A DNA stretch of 64,000 bases, from the NCBI GenBank assembly GCA_001643675.2, contig LSRY02000006.1, positions 2,013,816 to 2,077,815 of the forward strand. Reading direction: 5' to 3'. This document shows, piece after piece, positions 35,336-45,900 of the stretch. Position numbers and translations under genes: made by a program. Source of the stretch: Monocercomonoides exilis. Lineage: Eukaryota; Preaxostyla; Oxymonadida; Polymastigidae. The notes under the pieces were generated by a model that was not told the origin of the DNA, ran no database searches, and saw only the letters and a program-made list of their open reading frames with translations. Numbering within the stretch: position 1 is the first letter of the stretch; each line of letters opens with the position of its first letter.

Positions 35336-36162
35336 AATAAAAAAATGGGAACTTATAAAAATATGACCCTAATCACATTTTGTATTGTAATGAGCGCTTT
35401 TTTCATCGAAAAATTGATTTTTTGATCAAAAATTTCTATTTTTTGATTTTTCAAATATGTGCTCAAAAAAGTTTAAATAATGTGTATTAATGAAAAAAAT
35501 TCATTTCGCAAGTGAAAAATGCGTTTTGATGACGAATTTTTAAAAATAAAAAAAATGACCCAAAATTTATTATTTCCAAAATTAATTTTCAATTTTTTTC
35601 TGTGAAATGTCACATCGTATATAATCACTATCGAATATAGTCACAAATAGTCGTGCAAAAACCCGATGTGATTATATCCGAAATACACTGAATTGTGAAG
35701 ACCCCTTTGTCTTGGCATTATAATACTTAATACTCATCTGCGTTCATTAATGTGAGAGCCTTTTTTTTGACACCATCGTAGCCTATGTTTGTTCAATATT
35801 TGGTATTACGATTGAAATATCAAAAATAAAAAGTGATTTTCTTTTTGATCTTTTTTTACAGGAATACTTTGTTTTTAATTTTTCAATCAAAAAACAAAAT
35901 ATCAAAAAAACAAAAGCAGTTGGTTGTCTTTAAATGCAAAAAGATTTCACATTTATAAATCTGGATGAGAATTTCGAAAGAAAATGTCAAGCGTGTTATG
36001 TTTTGAACAAGTGCTGATTAATGCACATTCAATGAAATAATTTTGGGTGGTATTGATAATTTGTAAAAAAAATGACATAAAAATTTTATTCTTCCCCAAA
36101 CAAATGTTGAATTTGATTATAATTGTCATTAAGAAAATGGTTGATATGAATGTCTGACAAAT
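35336..36162. other. AT-rich intergenic DNA, no gene seen
   Basis: Apart from the possible transposon end at 35600-35695 it contains only AT-rich non-coding sequence. Confidence 0.5.
35600..35695. repeat. Possible right end of the second pogo-like element
   Basis: GTGATTATATCCGAAATACACTG at the outer edge, with related inner phrases (ATAATCACTATCGAATATAGTCAC, AATAGTCGTGC), looks like a transposon terminus with sub-terminal repeats and ends in CACTG. I could not find a left-hand partner upstream of 33700, and the next bases are AA rather than TA, so this is tentative. Confidence 0.3.
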
Positions 36163-36560
36163 ACAGTTTGTGCAAAAAATACCGGACATCGCAAAAAATA
36201 CAGGACAAGATCGATATCTCAACAACCGCAAGAGGAAAAATTCTGAAAATTTTCCTCAATACACATCTCGTCGACACAAACTCATGTGTCATACCAGACT
36301 TTTAAAATCGCCTCATTCGTACTCAGAGAAAATTATTTTTAATATTTCGGAGAAATAGGATTTCAAGTTTCTCCGAAATATTAAAAATAATTTTCTCTGA
36401 GTACGAATGAGGCGATTTTAAAAGTCTGGTATGACACATGAGTTTGTGTCGACGAGATGTGTATTGAGGAAAATTTTCAGAATTTTTCCTCTTGCGGTTG
36501 TTGAGATATCGATCTTGTCCTGTATTTTTTGCGATGTCCGGTATTTTTTGCACAAACTGT
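36163..36560. mobile_element. Fold-back/MITE element 3 with CAGT-type ends
   Basis: 36163-36355 is the perfect reverse complement of 36368-36560: 193-bp arms around a 12-bp loop. Tips read ACAGTTTGTGCAAAAAATAC, with TA preceding CAG on the left and TT following CTG on the right. CAGT ends and A-rich sub-terminal bases suggest a non-autonomous Tc1/mariner-type element. The mirrored short open frames here are not genes. Confidence 0.85.
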
Positions 36561-36834
36561 TCATCTGAAAATTGGGTTATCACTTTTCAGCACACATTCA
36601 TTAACATTCGAAACAAATTTACAAATTAGTAAATTTTACAGAAATAATTTGGATTCAATAAGAATGACCCATGAACATTAAGAAAAAAGCGGGAACTCCT
36701 CAAGCAACCTTTTTCCGAAGAAAGAAAAAAGATTTTTCATTTTTCATACGAATTTTCTAGCTTTTTGTGCAATCATGAATTGGTTTTGTCACAAAAGCAC
36801 TTAAAGAGTCCATTGTTTTCAGTGAAATAAATAA
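36561..36834. other. AT-rich DNA, no gene seen
   Basis: Nothing recognised between fold-back element 3 and the short orphan frame at 36835. Confidence 0.45.
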
Positions 36835-36987
36835 TCAAATGTTTCAACCTCAATTCCTGTTGGACCAGTGGGATTCACAATAAAATACAAACAGGCTTCA
36901 ACACCGTGCCCATTTGCTGATTATTCTCTTTATTTGGGAGATAATAATAATCCAGGTGCTGGATATTTATGTGTGAATATTTGGTAA
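36835..36987 (+). pseudogene. Orphan 50-codon coding-like fragment
   Basis: Between two TAA stops one frame reads with protein-like composition, unlike its surroundings: SIPVGPVGFTIKYK, then STPCPFADYSLYLG and PGAGYLCVNIW. It has no start codon. A GTAAGG string overlaps its end and could be a splice donor. It may be a gene or exon remnant. I do not recognise the family. Confidence 0.25.
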
Positions 36988-37262
36988 GGATCCATTCTGG
37001 GTTCATATTGCTGAAGAATAACACAAAACAAATTTATAATTTGATAGACGTTTTATTTTATTGATTAATTTTTTTTGTATTTTTTCTCAAAAAGAGATTT
37101 GTTTTTATTTTTTAATTTAGTTTTTTAAAACTAAAATTTTCTTTCAAATAAAATAAATAAAATAAAATAAAATAAAAAAACAAATTGTTCAAAAAAGGGA
37201 AATAGAGAAAGAACATTCAAAACATTTTTTCTTTTGTCGAAAATTACGCATGTGCGCTTTGC

Positions 37263-39228
37263 TCAGGGCTTCAGAGCAGGAAGCGCCTCAGCACACGCAA
37301 CCCTCAGATAGCGGGGCATCTGGGAGATGTCTGCATCTCTGTTCCCCTTCCCGTGGATCCAGTTCTTCACCCTTTTCTTGAAGTTGATCGGCATCCTGTC
37401 GAACACCCACAGGTACCTCTGCTGCAGCGGTGTCGGCCGGAACACCCAGCACCTCCGCTTCCCCATCTGTGCTCGCAGCGTTTCACGCTTGGCTCTTCTG
37501 CCCTTTTCGCGCACAAGCGCTGCTGTGTCAGAGCCAGACAGCGAAGAAGGCAGCTTCCCTCCTGCAAACAGACCTGCAGGAACAAGAGGCACAACAACCT
37601 GCACGACCTGCTGCACCAGCAAGCTCGCTCTATTTTCATCCAGCACAACGTTACAGGGAATCGCAGAATCGTTGAGCTCAACTTCTGCATTGGTACTTTC
37701 TCGAACAACTCGCCAGCATCCCTCCCATTCTGGTGGTGCTGCAAACGCTGCATCAAAAAGTGCCTCCCCAGCAAGAGCCGGCTGGAGATGGCTGGCTGTG
37801 CACAGTTTGTCTTCCGTTTCCCAGCAGCCCAGCTGAGCCTGCGCAGTGCAAGCAAAGTCTGCAAAGCTGAATTTTCCCTTGTCTGCCTCTGCACCAGACA
37901 GACAGCCTGACCACTCACTTCCACCTTCACGAGACTTCCCTTCAAGCTCCCTCCAAACCCCTGCAGAAGCACAGCCAGCTGTCTTGCCTGCGCCATGCGG
38001 TCTCGAGCGAACATGCAATTCTGCCAGCGCTGGGCATCCGCGCCGAGGGTACAGCTCCACCTGCTCCATCAGCTGGTCCAGCATCTCCATCTTGATTTTC
38101 TTCATCTGCTTCTTCACCTTCGGATACAGCTCATAGAAGTTCGCCTTCTCCTGCAGCTCCCCCTGCCTTCCCCAGCCTTCTCCGCCTTCGCCTCCTCCCC
38201 AGCATTCCTGTGCTGCTGCACCAATTCCCTCACTCAATCCCGGCTCATTCACAGCTCCATCGCCTGCCCTGCCCGCTGCTGCCTCTTCTGCCGCCTCCCA
38301 CATCACCCGCTCTGCCTCGTCCACAACCCAGTCTTTCCCCACCCACACCCCAAACATCTTGTGGAAGATCCTTGCCTCTTTGATCTCCACCCGGATCGTC
38401 TTCTCCCGCAGCCTCCGCGCCTTTTCTGCCTCCTCCCTCAGCGCCTCATCCACCCCTGCCTCTTCTGTGCCTGAGCCAGCGCCCCCTTTCACCCCTGCCA
38501 ACAGCGCAACCTCTGAAATGCTCCCTGCCCTCCGCTGCACCTCGCTGTCGTAGCTCCGCCAAAGGCTCACCAGTACCTCCCTCTTGTTCTTCACGAAGCT
38601 GTCGCCCCACCCGAGTATCTTTGCCAGGGGTCTTGCCAGCCCCTCTGGCCCCAGCCCATCTGCAGGCATCCACGAATCTCTCTCTTGCTCTTCTTTGGGC
38701 TCCGAATTGTCAGACGGGGGTTCCTCCTTCTGCGCCTTTGAAGAATGTCCCAGATCGAGACACACAGGCAGCTGAGTGCCCACAGACGATGAAACAAAAT
38801 GTGGCTCTGAAGAGCTCGGGGCACTTTCCACAAACGAAAACCAGTTGGACGAACGAAAAGATGAAGTCGGCTGCTCCAGCACACTTTTCATCTGCCCGCT
38901 CCTCAGATGCAGCATTTGCGCTGCACTCATTGCAAGCGACGATGAAGCCCCCGATTCCGCTGCAAAGATTGGCAAAGACAAAGCAAACTGCGAAGACGCT
39001 CCTCCAAGCAACGAGCCATGAACAGCCTCAGACACATCGCTTTTTTTCGGATTTGCGGTGCTGATGCTCAAACTGTTCCTGCCCTGCAACTCATCCCGCT
39101 CGTCGAAACGCTGCGCCAATAAGATCTGCAAATAAAAATATAGCAATGTCCACCGCACAGCAGAAAACAAGAAATCCACAACAACAGAGTGCCTGCCATA
39201 CCTCATCATGTGTGCGATTGCCCTCCAT
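37263..39228 (-). CDS. Unknown GC-rich protein, two exons
   Basis: Exon 1 is 39228-39202 (MEGNRTHDE) and exon 2 is 39125-37263, joined across a 76-nt GTATGG...GCAG intron: 630 codons. The Ser-rich N-terminal third is probably disordered. The middle is a charged helical segment (EEAEKARRLREKTIRVEIKEARIFHKMF, given here only as its start EEAEKARRLREK) followed by an Ala/Gly/Glu-rich stretch. The C-terminus is basic and ordered-looking (LQQRYLWVFDRMPINFKKRV, MPRYLRVACAEAL). Between about 37880 and 38050 another frame looks more protein-like (RDRMAQARQLAVLLQGFGGS), suggesting two compensating one-base indels in the assembly. I do not recognise a family. Composition is much more GC-rich than the AT desert on its 3' side. 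Confidence 0.6.
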
Positions 39229-39974
39229 GCTGTCTCTGCTCAACGCATCAGAAAAACAAAAATACACGTTTTCGAGCTGATAAATATGGCAGGTCCGATC
39301 ATCGCTTTTTTCATTTCTTCGCTCGGTTTTGATGTTTCTAACAAAGCGCACAACACATCCGCTTTTTGTTTTGCATCACCGTGCATGAGAGTTGTCGAGG
39401 TGATTTTGCTGCTTGCAGGGCTGGTTGGCCGAGAAAAGATGATTTTGTGATTTGAACTCAAAATACCCACTGAAACCAACAGAATGATTCGCTTCTCCTT
39501 GAAAATTTCCACAACTTTTTGGAATAATCATTACCACATTGATTCATCGTATGAACAACTTTTGACAGCACAGGAAGATGAGAACGAGGAATAAGCTTGG
39601 CCAAAATACAATATTTGTTAAATTTCTCAAAATCAGGGCTGCTTTCAAGCATGAGGCTTCCATGAGTGGTGAACAGGTTTCTATGCAATATGCTGACAAT
39701 TATCTTGTTGGATGATTGAATTGAAATTTTATCTTTGAATTTAACGCCAAAGAAAGAAAGAATGAATGAAAAAGTGAGAATGGTATTTCCAGGCAAAAAG
39801 AACAAACCGAGCAAGAAGAGCATCACAAATTCCAAAAATAAAAATATAACTGACGAAATGCAAAATTGAAAAAAAAAAAGAAAGAAAAAGAAAATCGAGA
39901 TCAAAGCAACATTTCAAACGAAAAAGTTGAGATAATTTTGTTGATCTGAAAGAGTAAATAATGGTTGCATTCTG
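39229..39974. promoter_or_regulatory. Divergent intergenic region between the unknown gene and the receptor gene
   Basis: 746 bp between two divergent start codons, so it should hold both promoters. It returns to lower GC than the flanking genes. No coding frame is convincing and no specific promoter motif is recognised. Confidence 0.4.
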
Positions 39975-42900
39975 ATGAGTTCTGCCATTTCCCGTTGCAA
40001 CGTTCAGCATCTCATGAGAGTTTTGCTGCTGGTGTTCGTTTGTTTGGGATCAGGTGCAACAAGCCAACCCTGGAAGAGCTTTGCTGAGACAGACATTGGC
40101 AGTGAAAAAAGAAATGGCAGAGAAGAAACATCAGGAATTGCAGTCTCAAGAAACAGCTTGGAAGGCCGCAGAAGCAGAGCAAAAAGCGAGAACAGTGAAA
40201 AGCAAAGGTCCAACGAAGAGAGCTGGATTTCCACTTGGGCTTCGATATCCAACACATCGATGACGATTCAAAAAGCTGTTCTTCAACAAACACGTGGAAA
40301 GAGCTTGATTGACATCCAGAGCAGCTCAGCCCTGAAGTTGTGGAGCTGCAGAGTGGAGATTGCACAGGAGGGGGCAGAGAGTCCGTTTAGGATGGAAAGC
40401 GGAGAGAGTGTGCTTTTCAACATTTCGCTCCAATTGCCTTTGGGAAGTGGAAGGATGGCGAACCTTGTGAGCCTGTCAGAGTCGAAACACATTCTGTCAA
40501 AACCAGGCAGAGTGAGTGTTTCTTCAAGCGATTTCAGGGACTTGGTGCAATGTCACGGTTCGTTTTTGCCTTCGTCGCCTTCCACTTCAGTTGCTGTGCG
40601 CCAATGCGAATTCGTCAACATGACTCAGATGCACGAACCTTTCAGACTAGTGGAGAGTGGAACAGCTGGTGCACCAGACAAGAACTGCATAATGGATTCG
40701 ATAAACTGCAGACAGGTGCAGAATCCTTTCATGGGATGTGTTGTTGACGGTGCTTCCTGTCCGCTGTTCTGTTTCAACTCCTCATTCATGGAGTGCTCTG
40801 CGGAATCAGAGAGGCACACATTCGATACAGAAGAAAAGCTGTTTGAGGATACAACATTCTCATATCAAAGCTCGAGCGAAATTTCAGGGGGAGCAATATT
40901 ACTTTCAGGAAACGCAACGCTAACATTGAAGAACTGCCTGTTTGAGAGTTGTCGATTAACGGGATCTTCTTCAAGAGCAGCTGCAGTGCGAAATGAGGGA
41001 ACCGGTACTTGGACATCCGAAAACACGACATTCCATTTATGCAGCGCATACGAGGCATCAGGAGCATTCGATTCGAGAGGGACAAATAGCCTAATAATGG
41101 AAAAGTGCAAATTCGTTGAATGCGAATCAAGAGGGCATGGAGCTGGAGAGTTATATAATCACATTAGATGTGAAATATCTGAATGTGATTTTTTAAACAA
41201 TCAGGCAACAAATCATTACTCAGGAGCTTTAAATATTTATCGTATGACAAATGATTTTTCACTTTTGTCATGCCACTTTTTATCGAATAGAGCAAAGACA
41301 AATGGTGGAGCAATTCGTTTTGATCGGTCTCAAGAAGAAACATTAACATCAACGATACTTTATTGCGTGTTTTTTAATAACAGTGCAGGAACACAAGGAA
41401 ACGACATATATGTGAATGGTAGCTGGAATGGAAAGCTAACATTGACGATGAGTGAGTGTTATTCTTTGAGCGAACAGCCACGAACAGTGTTTGAATGGGC
41501 GAATCCAGATGAAACAAAGGAATATCTGAAAGACCCTCTGAGCACACTTTCTGTGATAGTTGTGGCAGTGAATGGGTTTGATTGGGATGGGTGTGGGAAG
41601 AGCGAGCAAGACTCGTTCAACTGCCTGACCGTGAAGCAAGGGGTGAAACGAGCAGCAGAGGAGTCGATGGAAATGAGGATCAAGGAAGGGGAGTTTGTGT
41701 CAGGGGAGGTTGAAGTCAGAGGAGGAAATGTCACAGGGAGAGGAGAAGGGAAAGAGGCGACAGTGATACGAGCAGAGCTTGGAGAGGCAGAAAGTGCGCT
41801 TGTTGTGATCAGTGGGGGTGAGGCGAAGCTGATGGATATGAAGATTGTGGATGATGGGCTGAGGGAGCGCAACCGGGTAGGATGCCTGTTTCTTGTGAGT
41901 GATGGGGGGAGCTCGCTTGAGCTGAGCGGGTGCATCCTTGCTGGAAAAAGACAGTCAGGGGCTGGAGCCATTCTCGAAGACGCGTCTGTGTGCCATTGGA
42001 GGAGGGATCACACTTCAGATGTGTGATGTCAGCGGGTTTGGGATGGGGGATGCCTCGTTTGTGGAGGCAGGGAGCACATTTGAATCAGTGAACACAACAT
42101 ACTCATCTGTGACCCGAGCAGTGGGGCATGGGACAGTTGTTGGGAGCAGGGTGGGTGAAGGGAGGAGTGTTGTGTTTGAGAACTGCACAGTGGAGGGATG
42201 CAGTTGCGGGAGTGCAGAGGGGAGAGGAGGTGGAGTGCTTGCTGAGATTGCAGGAAGAGGGTCATTTCAGATCAAGAGTTCAGAGGTGAAGGGATGCTTG
42301 GTGGAGGAGACAGGCGGGAGGGGAGGAGGGGTGTTTATTGGGGTGGATGAAAGCAGCACGAACAACTTCAGTGTGGGGAATGTGACAGTCGGAGGAAACC
42401 AGGCGAGATGGGGAAGAGATGTGTTTGTTCTGTGCGGAGACCTGAATGTGTCTGTTTCGAGTGAGCGGGTATTTGAGATTGAGAATGCTGAGGGTTTGGG
42501 TGTTGACCTGGCAGGGACTGACAGTGGGCTGTTTTCTGAGAATGCTGTGGATCTGGGGTATTTCCTTGAGCAGCGGTATTCGGAGGTGATTGAGATATCG
42601 GAGGATGGGGTGGATGTTGTTGGGTGTGGGGATGGAGTGTATCCGTGCGAATCGTTCTGGAGAGGATATGAGAATGTGAAGAGAGGGGGAGAGAGGAAAG
42701 GGCTGAAGATCCGAGACAAGGCAAGGATATGCGATTGGTATGATATGTCAGGATTCACAGTTGAGGGAGTGAAGGAGGAAGGAAGATCGGAGATCACACT
42801 GAGCAGGGAAATGACAATTGGAGAAGGAATCAAGAGCATTGTGTGGAACAATGGAGAGGCAGGGTTTTCGAGGATGGAGTTTCGGATGCCACCATCCTTT

Positions 42901-45900
42901 TCTGTTCCTGTGAGGTGTGCGATTGAATCCTCTGGATCAGAGGGTGGGATGTTGACGCTGGCAGATTGCAGCTTTGGGTGTGTTGGTGGAGGTGGACTGA
43001 CATATGCCCTGGTTGTGGTTGGGGGAGGAATGATGGAGATGGAAGAGTGCATGATCACTGACATGCGATTTGAGAGGCAGCCATTTGAGTTTTGTGGGAG
43101 CAGTGAAATAAGGCTTTTGGAAGACGAGTTTGTGAATGCGGAGCTGAAAGGGCATGCTCTGTTTGGATTGGAAGCAGAAGAGGGAGGTGATGAGAATGGG
43201 AGAGGAAATTCGGCTGGGACTGTTGTGAAGATGAATGGCACCCAATTCAGGGGGGTTGTGCTTGAAGACACAAATGAGGCATGCATTGTGTCTTCGAGGG
43301 TGGGATTGAATGTTGTGGTTGTTGCTGATGGATGTCTGTTTGAAGGGGTGAGGTCGGAGTTGAGCTCAGAGGGAGGCGCGATTGGGATGGTGCTGGGGGA
43401 GGGAGGGATGCTTGAAGTGGTGGGAGTGGAGACAAAAGCGAAGGGATGTGCGTGCGAAGCAGTGGAGAGAGGTAAAGGAGGGTTTGTGTGTGTTGAGTTG
43501 CAAGGGGAAGGGAGTGGAGTGTTGTTTGAAGAGATGGAGTTTGAAGGGAATGATGCCTGGGTTGGGCGAGACATGTTTGTGAAGTGTGCGGATCTGACAG
43601 AGGTGGTGAATGAGACATCGTTTGGGTTTGCGAAGGAGATTGGAGAAGATGAGCGGAAGAATTCGCTTGTTGGGGTGGATGGGGTGCACTTTGGAGATGG
43701 GGAAGATCTGTTTGTGTTCATCACTGGGTATTATGGGGAGGTGGTATATGTGGATGGGAAGGAGGGGGTGAACAACATTGGGTGTGGGAAGGAGATATTT
43801 CGGTGCTCGACGTTTGAGTATGGGGTGGAGCGAGTGAGGGGAGAGGGGATGAGGAGGATTGTGGTTGGAGAGATGTGCTGGACAGAGAGGGAAACGACTC
43901 TGAAGATGGTTGGGGTGGAGTCGGATCGGGAGGATAAGATGAGTGTGATGGAAGTGGAGGAAGTGGTGGAGAAGGAGAAGGGGATGGTGTTTGCGGCAGA
44001 GGGAGCATCGTTTTTGAGAGTGAATTTCTCACTTCCTGGAAGGCTTGCGAATGGGCAGAGGGCGCTGATAGGTGTGTGTGGTGAAGGGGCGTGGGTGGAG
44101 GTGAGGGAGTGTGTGTTCAGCGGGAAGAAGGATTGTGTGGTGGGATTCCACTTGGTGGCTGGGGAAGATGGAGATGTGGGGATTGTGAAGTGCGAGGTGT
44201 GTGATGTTGTGACTGAAAGTGCGTTGTTTGTGTTTGAGGAGAGCGAGAAGGAGAGGAATGGGAGGAGGATGGAGCTGGAGGGATGCAGAGTGAGGAATGT
44301 GAGGAACAGGAAGGATGAGGCGAGTGTGGCGTCATCGTCAGTATCGGAGGGGGTGTTTGTGGGGATTGGGAACTCGACGATTGAGCTGTGCTCGGGAGGG
44401 AGCAAGAGCTGTGGGGGAGGGGTGTGTGTGGCAGTTGCGGTGGATGGGAGGTTTGAGATGAACGACACAGTGGTGGAGGGGTGCGAGGCAGTGGAGGGGA
44501 AAGGAGGAGGGGTGTATCTGAGGAGCACGGTGGAAGAGAGGGAAGCGCTGGGGTTTGTGCTGGGGAATGTGGAGTTTGGGAAGAACAAGGCGCTTGTGGG
44601 GAGAGATGTGTATGTGCGGTGCTGGGAAATTGAGTCTCAGATCAGCGAGAGGCAGTTTGTGCTGGATCTGCGAGAGCCGCGATATGACAGGGAGAATGCG
44701 ATCTGGGGAGGAGAGGGGGAAAAAGAGGAGGATCTGATTCCGCTGATTGTTGTGTATCGGAGCGAGCTGATCTTCGTGTGCGGGGCAGATGGGGAAGGGA
44801 GTGACTCGAAGCCGTGTGGGAACTCGACACTGCCATGCCGATCGCTGGACTATGGGCTGTCGCATGTGCTGGCATCGTCGTACAGCCAGGTGCTGATCGA
44901 CAGAGAATCAGGGCTGAGGAAGGACTGCCAGATATGCTCGGTGGCAGTGAAGAGTCTGCATGGGTCAGAAGGAGCGAAGGTGGTGTTTCGGGAGGAGGTG
45001 GAGCAGGAGCCGTTGGCAGAGGGGGTTGTGGAATGCTCAGAGGAGGTGTGGCTGGAAAACATGGGGATGGTGTTTCGGGGAGGATTCCGGTCGGCACATG
45101 AGTGTCTTGTGGTGGAGCTGAATGGGAGCTGCACGATTTCGCGGGGAGTGTTTTCATCAGAGGGAGAGGGGATTGTGGTGGAGCACACGCTGGTGAGGGT
45201 GGTGTCGGGGAGGTTTGAGATGAGGGAGTCGCGGGTGGAGGGGATATGTGGGAGAAAGGCACTGATGCGGTTTGAGGAGAGCAGTGTTGTGGGAGTTGTT
45301 GGGTTTGAGGCGAGGGAGCTGGATGTGGGAGAGTCGGTGATGTGGATCGGCACAGGGGCAAAGGTCACAGTGAAAGAAATGGAGTGTTGGGATGTTGTGT
45401 GTGGAGGCTGCTCTGTTGTGAGTGTTGGAGATGGCGATGATGGTGAAGATGATGAGGGAAGGGGAAGGGGAGTGAAGGAAGGAGGATCTGTGAAGGTGGC
45501 ACACTCTTTTGTGAGGAACATCAGGCGAAGCACAGAGGGGGCATGTGCTGTTGAGGCGAGATTGGAGGATGTGGAGATGGTGGTTGCAAACTGTTCGTTT
45601 GGCAACAACACAACGCCTGGAAGGAAGGGGCAGATCATGAGTGTTGAGGGGAGTGGGGAGCTGGTGGTGGAGGGATCGTTGTTTGAGGGGAAAGTGGGAA
45701 AGGACAAAGAGAGTCTGGGAAATGCACAGGGGGATGAGATGTGCAGATGGAATGGATCGCTGGTGGAGCTGGTGGAGAGCAAGGGGTGGTGAGAGACACG
45801 ACAGTGAGGGATGGGGCAGAGGGAGGGATGGGAGTGGTTGGGGGAGTGTTGTTGTGGAGAAGGGGGTGTTTGAGGGGAACAGGCCATTGGCAGGGATGGA

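Noticed and set aside
36086-36583. Mirrored short open frames with QKIPDIAKNTGQDR-type reading
   Set aside because: By-product of the 193-bp perfect arms of fold-back element 3.
39458-40010. Phe-rich minus-strand frames upstream of the receptor gene (39904-39458, 40010-39741)
   Set aside because: Hydrophobic composition is the antisense of A-rich DNA; they overlap the receptor start region and show no conserved features.
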